A stretch of 64,000 nucleotides of DNA, taken from Meandrina meandrites. Lineage: Eukaryota > Cnidaria > Anthozoa > Scleractinia > Meandrinidae. The notes under the pieces were generated by a model. The model searched no databases. It was not told the DNA's origin and was given only the letters and a program-made list of their open reading frames with translations. The stretch spans positions 17,069,661 to 17,133,660 of the forward strand of contig OY855906.1 in NCBI GenBank assembly GCA_963693305.1, in the 5' to 3' direction. The first letter of the stretch is position 1. Each line of letters begins with the position of its first letter. Below, piece by piece: positions 30,189-44,111 of the stretch. Position numbers and translations under genes: made by a program.

Positions 30189-30656
30189 ATGGAGTTTGAA
30201 ACGCTAAGAGAATCATCAATACTTGCGGGAACTGACGCTGTTGAGCACTCAAGCATTGCGAAAAACTGGACTACAGACATGCAACAGAGTTTTCCTTATC
30301 AACACAAGAATGTTCTCGAAGATGCAATGGACACCATATTTAAGCTTAGTTGCGCTCTAAAAGAAGAAACGAAAAACGAAATGAGTACTTCAAGCAGCTT
30401 TTGGGTAACTATATTCTTTCTTTCAATTTTTGCTTTTTCTTTTTTTGTTTCATTGGGTTTATCTTGCTTTGTTTTTATCGTTTCAATTATTGTAACAGCA
30501 TATGCTCTTGTCCAGCACTTCATGTCGTATGTAGATGGCTATGTAGAGAATGTTGAAAGCTATTTACTCAACCGGAAATGTAAACAATTATTCAATGGTG
30601 ACAATAAAAGCGAGAAAAGACATGAGATCTCGCAATGCGAAGTATGTTTACTATAA
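30189..30656 (+). CDS. Small two-helix membrane protein, unknown
   Basis: Complete 155-codon frame from ATG (after a run TATCTATATA) to TAA. Residues about 1-68 are hydrophilic. About 70-106 form one long or two adjacent membrane segments (WVTIFFLSIFAFSFF, LSCFVFIVSIIVTAYALV). The C-terminal 45 residues are charged and Cys-containing. No family recognised and no intron evidence. Codon use and a sensible membrane topology favour a real small gene, but repeats surround it and a chance frame is possible. Confidence 0.45.
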   Translation: MEFETLRESSILAGTDAVEHSSIAKNWTTDMQQSFPYQHKNVLEDAMDTIFKLSCALKEETKNEMSTSSSFWVTIFFLSIFAFSFFVSLGLSCFVFIVSIIVTAYALVQHFMSYVDGYVENVESYLLNRKCKQLFNGDNKSEKRHEISQCEVCLL

Positions 30657-31033
30657 TTATTGTCGTGTGAGGTTATGTAAACAGCCTGATCCAAGTTAAT
30701 TTTTTAAAGAGAAGCCCGAGTACACGCAGTTAAGCGTCTAGTTTATTTTGATTTGCATTGGGAGTAAAAGAAGCAAGTTCCAAGCAGACAAATTCAAGTT
30801 TGCGTGTTGTTTGCGTGTTTTCGTGCTAGCGTGTGTACACTCTTTTCTCTGTATAGCGTTTACGATTGACGTTCAATTGCCGGAATGTGTTTTGATAGAT
30901 TGCTGTGAAGATTAAGCGTCGCATAAAATTTATTTTGAAATCGGCTAGGTTGACCTTTGTCGCGTGACACTGATAATCTTCTGTCAGCTAGCGATTACAC
31001 AAACTAGTACAGTGGTCTGTCATCGGTCTTAAT
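30657..31033. other. Spacer with copy of the flanking repeat
   Basis: 30885-31005 repeats the CCGGAATGTGTTTTGATAG / GGCTAGGTTGACCTTTG block of the 29.3-29.8 kb region. Nothing else seen. Confidence 0.4.
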
Positions 31034-32823
<1,790 letters not shown>

Positions 32824-33838
32824 TTCAAATCGCCACTCATTCCATAACTCCCGTTTTGCATACACAAAAACAGTCGTAAAAATGATTGCATTGTTATAAA
32901 AGTTATATTCAGTTTAACCATTACCAAGAAATGCTTTCTTGGTAATGTTTTGAAACAATTCAAATAACAAAATGCTCACACCCCAGGGTTCAAAATAAAA
33001 TTTCGTTTTTAGCCTGAATTTGTCGGCTTTTTTTGTCAAGGCTCATTTTTTCCCGGCCATGCGTTTTCAAGGGACACAATGCATATGCATACATGACGTA
33101 CCCATAGGCTTGCAATGCATTCTCGGGCGATTTCAAATACAGTTGTCCATTTGCAAGTTTTCCGAACTGAAAATATTTTACGGCAAAGCAAAAGAATGGA
33201 TTGGAGCAATTTGACTTCTTTTCTTATTTTAAATGTTTGAGAAGCAAATAAGATCTTTCAATATAATTTACTCATCTTAACGCATAAATGAAGTTGCCAC
33301 ATTTGCGAGCGACTAAACCGCAAAACCAGAAGTTTTAGTCGCCAAAGATGAAATTTTGGTCGCATTAGCCACCAGTGAGTCGCACTTTCTAGCCCTGTAG
33401 CTGCTTTATTGTCTGATATAAAATGTTTCCTTCAACTTACAGCAACTTTGAATTCAGTTGGCCGATCAAGGCACGATATTTTATGTTTCTTCGGTGAAAA
33501 GTAGCCGGCAAGTGTCGTCAAAGTGCCGGCTACCGCCGACAGCCGGCTGCTATTTTGAACCCTGCACCCTATGCTCTTGACATAGCATAGTCTGCGACCC
33601 ATCAACTGACTGTGTGAGTGAATTTGCTTGTCTACTAAACTCCTATTTTGCATTTTGCAAAATAGTCGTAAAAACAAATTTGGGCACTGGATGCAGGATT
33701 TTTTTGCCTGTCTGTTGGGAATTTGGGAAATTCCCAGCAGACATTTAATGTAATCTTGAGGGGATTGTTTCAACAATTAACTGTTAGATATGACAAATAA
33801 TGATGCCAGCTCTGCTTTCTTGAATAAGACAGTCAGTT
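32824..33838. other. Spacer with small inverted repeats
   Basis: Contains the palindrome ACCAAGAAATGCTTTCTTGGT (about 32922-32942) and a GCCGGC-rich stem at about 33508-33548. No gene recognised. Confidence 0.3.
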
Positions 33839-33868
33839 TTGGTGCCTTTCTTTCTTGCGACCACAGAC

Positions 33869-34084
33869 AAGGCTTCTGGCGCCAAAAGTACCGCAGCGAT
33901 CCACAAAGAAAAATTCAATGTTCCACTAAGCGATGAACACAGAGAGCTCTACAGATTCCAGAAGCACTTAAAAACCTTTACTGGGGTAGAAGAAATTGCA
34001 AGAAGTAAAGGCCGCGGAGATAATCCTGAGGTCACGATTGCTAGAGTGCAAAAGGCAGGCAGTGGTGCTGAGACTTTTCCTTGA
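33869..34084 (+). CDS. Possible exon, unknown protein
   Basis: A good acceptor-like stretch (CTTTCTTTCTTGCGACCACAG, ending at about 33867) precedes an open segment with KEKFNVPLSDEHRELYRFQ and KTFTGVEEIARSKGR. No donor or partner exon is identified and no domain recognised; could be a pseudo-exon. Confidence 0.25.
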   Translation, partial: KASGAKSTAAIHKEKFNVPLSDEHRELYRFQKHLKTFTGVEEIARSKGRGDNPEVTIARVQKAGSGAETFP

Positions 34085-34199
34085 GGACACAAGATGCGTG
34101 GCAACATTGACAAACTTAAAGTCTGTCAAACTCATTTTCTATCCAGGGAAATGGGATGCACCCAGTTACTGGCAACTATGTGATGTCATGTAATATATT

Positions 34200-36404
34200 A
34201 ACAATGTGTGAATATTTGTATACGTTCTTGTCTGTCGGCTTCTGTCCACTTTTCTTATCTACCCAGCCCCACCCCCTTGCTCTCACAGCCATGTCACGTA
34301 GTTTTTATGTCACGCAGTATCTATTTTAGTCTTTTATCATGCTCTTTCATCATACTGAGGTACAAAGAGCTATTTCTTTTTTGCAGTAGTCTTACAACAT
34401 GTCTTGAGCTTTATGGAAACGTTTTAAAATGAGTAGAAAGCATAGAAAAAGGTTTGGAAATTTGGAGCCTGCTGCAAAAGTTTAAATGGGGAGTTCTTGC
34501 TCACCATGAACGACTTAACTCTTTTAAATGTTTGTTCAAGTGAGAAACATGCAAGTTTGTTTAGACAAACCGTTGCATTACTGCCTTTATGTATGTTTCT
34601 GTATGTGTAATCAAGATTTATTTTAAGCAAAAACTTGTTTAGTGGCCCTGTTAAGCCTTTTCACCTGTTCAAATTCAAGCCAGTTTTGTGTACATATTTC
34701 TCGGCAGACTGAATTTCCCATGTTTGTGAGTGAAGAAGCACAATAATTTGTCTCAACAAAGTTGTATATTTTAAGCTTGAACAAACACCTAAAAAGTAGA
34801 GTCATTCAAGATGCTTTGTTTAGAGGGAATTGTCACAATGAAACATGCTAATTAAAATGAAGATTCTGATGCTGACAGTATTTAAGCAGTTCAAAGCATG
34901 TGATCTGTGCAAAATCTTTTTAAAATCAGTTTACAATTTCAAGGTTTCTCAAGGAAGAAACTGAAATTTCAATTCAGGAAAGGTTTGGTCGCATGCTAAC
35001 TAGTGTAGCAGTACACACTGACACATGCAGATCACAGAAAGTGAAAATAAGTGATTCACAGAAATTATTTGCCACATTGGCAGCCATGAAAAAAGAGCCT
35101 GGACAAAAAAAGCCTATAAATTCAAGCTAAATGCTGTGATTTTATTTTGAACCCTATATTTTTGTTATTTATACGGTTACTATAGCAAAAAAAAGTGTAC
35201 ACTGTATGCTAAACAGTTAAGCCCACTTACACCCTCCAGGAGCAGTACCTTCATTAGTTTTACACTAATTATTGTTCAACTTCTGGAGTGCAGGACTAAG
35301 GAAGTTAACCAAAAAATCATTTTTTCTCTCTCAGACCGTAGAGCAGTAGATTAATAGGCTTCAAAGTGGACAGGTATTCCAAAGTTGCTCTGATTCTATG
35401 TACCCAGAAGGTGAAATATTGATTTCAAGGTGTAAAACACACAAATTGTTCTGAAGAGATATCTGTATCTAAGCAACACAGAAAACAAATATTCCTTGAC
35501 CATATGGAAAAACATGGTTTTGCCACATTGAACACTGCATAATTTTACTTAAACAAGACAAGAGATCATTGGAGATATAATTTGAACAAAACCAACATTT
35601 TGTCTTGAAAGCTGCAGAAGAGCACGACTATGGAACGGTCTACTAGAAATTCTAAAAAATCAAAACAAAAATCAAAACTCTTGTAGTTCAAAGGCGATTT
35701 TCAAATAAGTGTCGTAAAACCAAAACAAAGTAATTGCCGAAATACTTTTGCCACTCGATTGAACATCGCTCAATATACAGCATCATTTACATTAGAAAAA
35801 CAAAAATCATGTAGGCGAAACGACTGGATTCCAGTAGAGCTTGCCATGATTGTAATAATAGGACGATGTTACAAATGATTGGCAAATAAAGTTGATAATT
35901 GTATTCATAGCAATTGGCCAAAGAATCATTTTACAGCGATTATCATAATCAATCACACGCGCCCTTCAGAGCAAAAAGTCTAGACACAAGTTTGAGTTTT
36001 CATGGATGTGAATCATCTCTGACTCCAGGTTAACTGATCTCAAAATCTCAAGAATATTTAAAATCCTGCGTTCGAAACTTGAAAAAAATTGTTGTTCAGT
36101 TAACAAATTACAAGTTTAAGTTCTGTTTTCCGTAACCTTGAAATATGAAATAAGTAAGCTTACATGCATGTGAATGACCATCGACGATGGCCGACAACAT
36201 CCTTCTTTATTACGGCAGTCCCGTTATTACAAAAGCTGATGGATGGGAATTTCGTTACATTTACTAAACCAATAAATACTCTTTGGAGCCCAAAATAAGT
36301 GAGTTAGTTTTTAGAGGAATAGCTACAACTGAAGTTTTAGTTTCTTGCGCGTGATCAAAAATGCATTTGATCCATCCATTGGACAGAAGCCGAGGAATAG
36401 ATGC
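34200..36404. other. Long non-coding spacer
   Basis: AT-rich, no gene or clear element. 35935-35973 (GATTATCATAATCAATCACACGCG) is an inverted partial match to 37543-37580. Confidence 0.35.
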
Positions 36405-36411
36405 CGTTTAA

Positions 36412-37315
36412 CCCGGCGATATCAATCAATGAAAATCAATAATCAATAAAATCAATAACAATCAATAATAATCAATAACAATTAATTGATTGGTATTGGA
36501 AATCAATAAAAATCAATGCCTAAAAGTTGAGTGAGTATCGATTTTTATTGATTATCATTGATTATTATTGATTAATATTGATTTTTATTGATTATGAAAT
36601 TTGTTATTTATTTTCAATAAAGTGCACCATATGAATTAACAAACCATTCACTAAACTTTATTTGCTATATGCTTTATGCGATTACAGATCAAATGTTTCA
36701 AATTTGTAGCATTTTTACTACAGTTCACTATTAAAAGCTGACTAATTACTAAAATGTTCGATTGGCTCGAAACAAGAGCATGTTATTAACTGTTAATTTC
36801 TACTTTCTTCAGTCACTGGCAACTTTGAACACATTCCCACGTTCTCCTCTCTTCTTGAATGAGTAAAATGTTCCCCAATATTCACTTTAATGGGTGAAGG
36901 GTCATTCATGGTAGCCTTTACATGTGTAACTACGCAGCGTGTAGGTAGTTCCACTTGCATCACCATCATTAACATCAACAAAAGTCGGGGAACACGTGAA
37001 TTCCCGAAACAAGTGTCCAAGGAATTATTAAAACACAGGGAAAACATGTGCAATCCAATTACCCTTGACACATCAATATGCCCGTGATTTATGACTCACG
37101 TCCACGCTACCACGCGCCATAAAGTTGCATAATCAGTTAGTGATTATCTATGAAAATCAATAACAATCAATAGCAATTAAGACAATTTGGTGAGTGAGTA
37201 TTGATTTTTATTGATTGGTTGAACCAATCAATAATAATCAATGGATTATTATTGATTACTATTGATTATATTGATTGCAATCAATGATTGATTTTCATTG
37301 ATTGATATCGCCGGG
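36412..37315. mobile_element. TIR element with AATCAATAA-array arms and 7-bp target duplication
   Basis: 904-bp element with ends CCCGGCGATATCAATCAATG / CATTGATTGATATCGCCGGG and CGTTTAA directly outside both (36405-36411, 37316-37322). The subterminal arms are runs of AATCAATAA/ATTGATTATT words in both orientations (36428-36600 and 37148-37305). The 540-bp centre has only small unrecognised frames. No transposase; superfamily not assigned. Confidence 0.8.
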
Positions 37316-37676
37316 CGTTTAAATAGAACACGATTTCACATTTCCGAAAAATTCGATTCTGACTCGTGGAATGTGTTTACCCGGTCACCTAGAATGCATG
37401 TATTCTAACATAAGATGTTAATAAATACATTCCCTGAGTTTTGAGACAACTGAATAAATTCTCGTATAATTCAGCAATGAGGCGAAGATGATTGACATCG
37501 ACCGATACTTAACTTTTCCTCTCAGCTATTGTGCTCTGAAGGTCGCGTGTGATTGATTATCACTGTAACCAATAGAAAATTTGGTTCGTCTTGTACTTTT
37601 ACATTTTATCGAGCGCGTTGGACAAAAAAGGAATTCAGGGTTAGCTAATTCATGTACATAAACAAGCTTTTCTTAC

Positions 37677-37879
37677 CTCCAATCTTCTGGGGTTTTTGTG
37701 TCGCCGACAACTACAACCTTCCAACCTTCAATACCAGCCAACTTCTTCACATCTGCTGTTGGTGAATTTATAGTCGTGACAACAATCCATTTCTCGTGCA
37801 TTTCATTGGCTGGAGGCACTGGTTTTCGAGGAATTTCAGTCCATTTGATTTCTTTAATAAGCTTTGCTGCGTCTTCCAT
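37677..37879 (-). CDS. STELLO/DUF288-like N-terminal exon, probably copy B
   Basis: 67 codons plus two bases ending AG|GTAAGA, phase 2, matching the copy B catalytic exon at 7909-8965. It encodes EIKWTEIPRKPVPPANEM, HEKWIVVTTINSPTADVKK and GWKVVVVGDTKTPEDW. The ATG at 37879 follows a stop in the same frame by five codons and would give a protein without a membrane helix, unlike copies A and C. The duplicate at 38474 has AG where this has AT, so this may instead be an internal exon whose acceptor was mutated. No helix-coding exon was found further right. Confidence 0.55.
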
Positions 37880-38021
37880 GGTTAGGCAAGTAATTCATGT
37901 TAGTACACATATAGTCTCCAACCATATAGTCTCCATGATATCCCATAATACTAATGTTAGTACACATATAGTCTCCAACCATATAGTCTCCATGATATCC
38001 CATAATACTAATCTATCCCCA

Positions 38022-38140
38022 GGCTACCCATGTACACCCATGTATACTCCTGTTAACCCCTGTATTCATATGTATACCCATGTATACTCTTGTTAACCCC
38101 TGTATTCACATGTACACCCATGTATACTCCTGTTAACCCC
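38022..38140. repeat. 40-bp minisatellite, small block
   Basis: About three units of the same 40-bp repeat as the large array. Confidence 0.85.
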
Positions 38141-38280
38141 TTAAGGTCGCGTGTGATTGATTATGACTGTAACCAATAGAAAATTAGGTTCGTCTTGTAC
38201 TTTTACATTTTATCGAGCGCGTTGGACAAAAAAGGAATTCAGGGTTAGCTAATTCATGTACATAAACAAGCTTTTCTTAC

Positions 38281-38474
38281 CTCCAATCTTCTGTGTCGCC
38301 GACAACTACAACCTTCCAACCTTCAATACCAGCCAACTTCTTCACATCTGCTGTTGGTGAATTTATAGTCGAGACAACAATCCATTTCTCGTGCATTTCA
38401 TTGGCTGGAGGCACTGGTTTTCGAGGAATTTCAGTCCATTTGATTTCTTTAATAAGCTTTGCTGCGTCTTCCCT
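38281..38474 (-). pseudogene. Duplicated STELLO-like exon, decayed
   Basis: Tandem copy of the previous exon. Nine bases are deleted in frame, removing Lys-Thr-Pro from GDTKTPEDW, and the ATG is changed to AGG. The donor GTAAGA is kept. Probably non-functional. Confidence 0.75.
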
Positions 38475-38562
38475 GGTTAGGCAAGTAATTCATGTTAGTA
38501 CACATATAGTCTTCAACCATATAGTCTCCATGATATCCCATAATACTAATCTATCCCCAGGC

Positions 38563-39665
38563 TACCCCATGTATACTCCTGTTAACCCCTGTATTCATAT
38601 GTATACCCATGTATACTCTTGTTAACCCCTGTATTCACATGTACACCCATGTATACTCCTGTTGACCCCTGTATTCATATGTGCACCCATGTATACTCCT
38701 GTTAACCCCTGTATTCATATGCACACCCATGTATACTCCTGTTAACCCCTGTATTCATATGTACACCCATGTATACTCTTGTTAACCCCTGTATTCACAT
38801 GTACACCCATGTATACTCCTGTTAACCCCTGTATTCATATGTACACCCATGTATACTCCTGTTAACCCCTGTATTCACATGTATACCCATGTATACTCTT
38901 GTTAACCCCTGTATTCACATGTACACCCATGTATACTCCTGTTAACCCTTGTATTCACATGTACACCCATGTATACTCCTTTTAACCCCTGTATTCATAT
39001 GTACACCCATCTATACTCCTGTTAACCCCTGTATTCATATGTATACCCATGTATACTCCTGTTAACCCCTGTTTTCTTATGTACACCCATGCATACTTCT
39101 GCTAACCCCTGTGTTCACATGTACACCCATGTATACTCCTGTTAATCCCTGTATTCACATGTATACCCATGTATACTCCTGTTAACCCCTGTATTCATAT
39201 GTACACCCATGTTTACTCCTGTTAACCCCTGTATTCACATTTACACCCATGTATACTCCTGTTAACCCCTGTATTCACATGTATACCCATGTATACTCCT
39301 GTTAACCCCTGTATTCATATGTACACCCATATATACTCCAGTTAACCCCTGTATTCACATGTACACCCATGTATACTCCTGTTAACCCCTGTATTCATAT
39401 GTACACCCATATATACTCCTGTTAACCCCTGTATTCACATGTACACCCATGTATACTCCTGTTAACCCCTGTATTCATATGTACACCCATATATACTCCT
39501 GTTAACCCCTGTATTCACATGTATACCCATGTATACTCCTGTTAACCCCTGTATTCATATGTACACCCATATATACTCCTGTTAACCCCTGTATTCACAT
39601 GTTCACCCATGTATACTCCTGTTAACCCCTGTATTCCAATGTACACTTTTGTATACTCCTTTAAT
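38563..39665. repeat. 40-bp minisatellite array
   Basis: About 28 units of GTTAACCCCTGTATTCACAT + GTACACCCATGTATACTCCT with point variants (CATAT for CACAT, ATATA for GTATA). Confidence 0.97.
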
Positions 39666-39695
39666 CCCTGTATTTTTATACATTACTTGCGAAAA

Positions 39696-40198
39696 ATTTC
39701 GGACGGTTTTAATTTTGGACAAAAAAAGTGTCCGAAAATAAAACCGTCCGAACTTTTTAAGCGTACGAAATTTTAAACGTCCAAAAAATTGTACGGTACA
39801 GTAAAACCACTTTGGTAAGCCAAAACAAACCCGATATGATAAGGAAGGGCTTGTAGATGGCAAGAGTAGTGGAGGCTGTCACTAAGGAACTAGAACCAGA
39901 AGTTCCTTTTAAAATCCTTGTCGCATATTAATAATCCACTTCGAGTTCCAGAGCTCTGATATGGAGAAAATGCTACGTGAGCCACTGCTGAAATACATAA
40001 TTGCTTGACACAATTTTGTGCCCTTAATGGTTCAGAAAAGCTATCTTTTTGATATGTTTTCCGAGCCTAAGTGGTGTTTTGTAGGCATACATTTGCCTTA
40101 GCAATGTTTCAGTGTTATTTGAAATCTTTGTCCGAAATTCGTCCGTAATTGGAAAAAAATGTCCGAAAATTAACCGTCCGAAAAAAAACGTCCGAAAT
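39696..40198. mobile_element. Short TIR element built on TCCGAAA words
   Basis: Left arm starts ATTTCGGACGGTTTTAATTT and the right arm is its imperfect inverse, with further GTCCGAAA repeats inside both. It lies at the edge of the 40-bp array. No clear target duplication. Confidence 0.5.
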
Positions 40199-40893
40199 GT
40201 ATGTATACTCCTATGTATGTATGGAAGTTTTGTCAGCTTGTTTGTGCACGCATTTTTTTTAACCATTGAAAACTTAAGTGTTTTTAAGCAGTTTAGAATT
40301 CCTCCCCCCCCCCCTTGTCACGGTATCGATATTCGTTTCGCTGAATGAACCACCAGTCGCGTTGTCCGGCGCAACCCATCAAGCTTGGGTTCCGAACAAA
40401 TGAGAGTTTTGCACGTTGTTTTGGCGAATCGAACATCGGACGTTTTTTTCTTAACAAGCTGAGCTTTCAGTAACTTGTTATTAATATCGACCATCTCTTT
40501 GATATGTTTAGTAAACTGGTTAAATTTGATTCGATAGCTATTGAATTTCATTTTAGTAATGGCTGTTGGAGATTTAACAAGGTTATAATATGGTTCTTAA
40601 CCTCATTCCCAGACCCTCTTCCCTTTTCCTCCCTTGTTTTCTAGAAGAGAGACAGTACTTCTCTCTCTTCGACGACAAAGGAGGAAATGGAGAGCGGGCC
40701 TGAGTTAAACTTTTATTTTTTAATGGCAAATGCTGGCTATATATGCAAGTATCTTATTATAATAGTGCATTATAGCATTGCATTAACACAAGCTGGATAA
40801 CTGTAAAAGTTATTTGTGAGGATATTATCTATAAGTGTAGCTGCAATTGACGTTATGTGAGTTGCTTTACTGACAAATGGCTTCAGAAATGAG
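40199..40893. other. Spacer
   Basis: Poly-C run at about 40304-40314 and an imperfect GAAGAGAGA/TCTCTCTTC inverted repeat at about 40642-40671. No gene recognised. Confidence 0.3.
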
Positions 40894-41035
40894 GAATAAA
40901 TAATTTCAAACTAAGAGGCAATGTCTGACTTTTGAATTTATTTAAGTTTCCGTTATGATCTCCGAGAATGTAACCTATTTGCCATAAAAATGAATCTTAT
41001 AATTACTTCTATTTTTCACAAGAAAGCAATCCTAA
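40894..41035. repeat. Dispersed 142-bp repeat, copy 1
   Basis: About 95% identical by eye to 42023-42164, same orientation, 1129 bp apart. Confidence 0.9.
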
Positions 41036-41803
41036 ATTTACATTGCGGGGTGTGAGCGGCAGTCTTAGTGACCAGCTCCCGACTTACAAAAAATATTTAA
41101 AAGCGAGTGTGTGCCTAGAGGGGGATTACGAGGGTGCAAAGTGTGCCTTGGATAAGAATGTGTGCTGATGAGGTTTGCTTTGAAGGGCTAGCTACAAGTA
41201 AGAATGTCCAAAATCTAATTATCGACCCAAACTGCAATTTACCTTGGTTATAGGAACACTACCCACAATCCGAGTTATAATTCCTTGATGCACTAACTTC
41301 GACAACAGTAACATGAAATTTTGTTAAAAATAGTCATAAATGGAAAACCCCTTGCAAAGTATGTGACTATTATGGGATACACGGTTTTTCAAGCAAATCA
41401 AATTCGTAAAGGAATGGGTTTTTTTCTCCTTTTTGTTTTCTCAATGGTCAAAAAAACAGGAAGTATCCCAAAATTTGTTTCTGTGATTGCAATATTTAAA
41501 AAAAATAATAACTTTATTTACGTACCCAAATTCGCAGTAGCCAATCAGAAGCGCGACCTACTGTCCGGATATCCCACGATATCGAGTCAATGACCTGATA
41601 TGCCACGATGAATGAAAAAGAGGTTTTACCGAGAAGTTTAGCTGGTTTTTGCCCGTCGTAAAAGGATTTAAAACTTTCCCGCTAAAACAAAAATTGAGTG
41701 CGCTCGCCAATTGCGCGATGTTAACCGACGAGTACAGAAACAAATTAGTCAGAGTTCAAAACTTTCCCCGGATTTTTGGCTGAATTTTGGAACGGTTAAT
41801 ACC

Positions 41804-41957
41804 AAATCGTACCTTTTTGGTACGCTTTGGCGGCATATCAGGCTCGTTTGGTCTCGCCATGGGTATTTTGTCTCGACCGCGCCTCGCCAAAATACGAACC
41901 ATGGCTTGACCAAACTCGCCTGATATGCCGCCGAAGCGTACCATTAAAGGTACGATT
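41804..41957. mobile_element. Palindromic hairpin MITE
   Basis: Arms of about 70 bp: AATCGTACCTTTTTGGTACG, GGCGGCATATCAGGCTCGTT on the left and their inverse on the right. Overlapping short frames on both strands are shadows. Confidence 0.75.
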
Positions 41958-42022
41958 ACAGTGGCGGATCCAGGCCTTCGCCTTGATTATGAATGTTGAA
42001 ATCTGCGGAGATAATTCAGGCA

Positions 42023-42164
42023 GAATAAATAATTTCAAACTAAGATGCAATGTCTGACTTTTGAATTTATTTAAGTTTCCGTTATAATCTCCGAGAATGT
42101 AACCTATTTGCCATCAAAATGAATCTTATAATTACTTCTATTTTTCGCAAGAAAGCAATCCTAA
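42023..42164. repeat. Dispersed 142-bp repeat, copy 2
   Basis: Partner of 40894-41035. Confidence 0.9.
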
Positions 42165-42835
42165 CTTTGCCAATCACAGACGACACCATCCATCTAACCA
42201 ATCAAACTCGAAGCAAATATATCTAACGTGAAGTTCGCCATTGCTTTCGACGCTCAAATGAAAATCGCTCTAAGCGCCGCAGCAGACTTATACAAGTCAT
42301 TACATGACAGCTGTGTATTTACTGGTTATGCAAAGCTTTTGAGTCACTTGCCATTTCTCGATATACACACGAGTCTTTAGGATAATGAGTATACACCCTA
42401 TGTGGCTGAAAAAGGGTTGACCCAGCTTAAACCATGGACTATGCGACCAAAACATTTTCTAAAAAACCGAAAAATATTTGTCTAATGTGATGAAATGAAC
42501 ATAATTTTAAGAAAGTTTGCATAAATCAAGCTCCAATGGCTCCGAACTAAAGAAATATCTTAATCATTAATGAAAGAAATATTAATTAGCTTCCCAAGAA
42601 AAGGCTGACTTCACAGAATACCATTGGGAAAGGGCTTTCCACAAGTTGCTCAGCAACTTTACATATTCGAGCAACTTTTTTCTCTTAGGAGCTACGTTGC
42701 GGACAACACATTGAAAAAAAAAATGTAATGTTTTCATACATTTCGTTAAAAACATGTCTTCATCTTAATCAGTCAAAACCATTCTTGGTTATTTCGCCTC
42801 TTTATTACATCTATGATGTTTTTCTATGTTAGACA

Positions 42836-43250
42836 GCAATTATTGACATTATTTTGAAGTTTCCTTCAACTTTAGAGGAGTCAGAAAAATACTTAATACA
42901 CCACAGCTTCTCCATTTTAAAACGCAAAAAGAGCGCGAGTGTGAGCGCGGAGGAAGGGGGGCTGGACGGAAATAACGCCTTTTTATTACAACTAAGTTGT
43001 TTTTCTATGTTTGACAACAATTATTTTGAAGTGTCCTTCAACTTTTGAGGAGTCAGAAAAATACTTAATACACCACAGCTTCTCCATTTTACAACGCAAA
43101 AAGAGCGCGAGTGTGAGCGCGGAGGAAGGGGGGCTGGACGGAAATAACGCCTTTTTATTACAACTAATTTGTTTTTCTATGTCAGACAACAATTATTTTG
43201 AAGTTTCCTTCAACTTTAGAGGAGTCAGAAAAATACTTAATATACCGTGA
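42836..43250. repeat. 172-bp tandem repeat, about 2.4 copies
   Basis: Units begin ATTTTGAAGT(T/G)TCCTTCAAC at 42851, 43023 and 43195; includes AAGAGCGCGAGTGTGAGCGC. Small frames on both strands repeat with the unit. Confidence 0.95.
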
Positions 43251-43599
43251 CATTGCTCCTTCGAAGCAACTTTTTTCCTTTAGAGGAACTTGTTGCATTT
43301 TGAGCAATTTGTAGACCGAAGATCTCCAAAGATTGTCCGAGTGTTGTCTAAAGGCCATAAGGACAATTCTGAAGATTAACGAAGTTAATCCGAAAACTTT
43401 CGGGGAACATCCGAAGATGTTTCGATTTTCAACTTACGCCCCATTGAAACATAACAAAATTAGTCAGCAAATACAACGTCATCGATATGTTCACGATTGT
43501 TGAAAGAAATCTTTGTAATTCAACAAATGTCGACTGCCTAAAAATCCTACCTTCCAAGGAAATAAACATATATTTGGAGAAATTCGCTTTTCGATTTAC

Positions 43600-43990
43600 C
43601 TTATTGTAGGAAATTAACGCTCGTGTTAATCAAGGTATTGGAAATTAACGCGAAATGACAAATTAATTTCCAATAAAGGAAATTAACGCAAAAGAGGTGC
43701 TAAAATTTCAAAATGAAGAAAATTAACGCGACCACACAAAGAAACGACAGCGACAGTGACAAATAAGCAGAAATATTGTAAACGATTTACTGTTAAAACT
43801 GTAGTGCGCAAAATGAAAAGCTACTGTTTCCTGGTTGTCAAAAATATTTGGAGTGTATCAAAACTTTGGGACAAAAAAAAAATATGGAAATTAACGTCGC
43901 GGTAATTAACGCTCCACTTAATTACGAGCGCAGAAATAAACGCTCACAAAAATTGACGCGACTTAAGTTAACGCGCATTTTCCAAATTCC
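43600..43990. repeat. Cluster of GAAATTAACGC words
   Basis: At least eight dispersed copies of (G)AAATTAACGC and inverse GCGTTAA(TT) forms; irregular spacing, no coding content. Confidence 0.6.
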
Positions 43991-44111
43991 CTTTGATTTC
44001 ATGAAGCGTTAACTTCCTATAAGAAGGTAGATTCCTTTTTCAAAATTTTTAAGGGCAACTTTCGAGCAACTCTTTTAAATAAAAAGCAACTTTTTTATGA
44101 CTTTGGTAGCC

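Larger units (their letters stand above)
37540..38600. repeat. About 600-bp tandem duplication carrying a STELLO-like exon
   Basis: Copy 1 (about 37540-38140) and copy 2 (about 38143-38600) share GGTCGCGTGTGATTGATTAT, the exon, and the flanking GTTAGTACACATATAGTC block, offset by about 604 bp. Within copy 1 a smaller block (about 37898-38010) is duplicated again. Confidence 0.88.

Noticed and set aside
38563..39665. Possible CRISPR or telomere-like array
   Set aside because: It is a uniform 40-bp minisatellite with no unique spacers.
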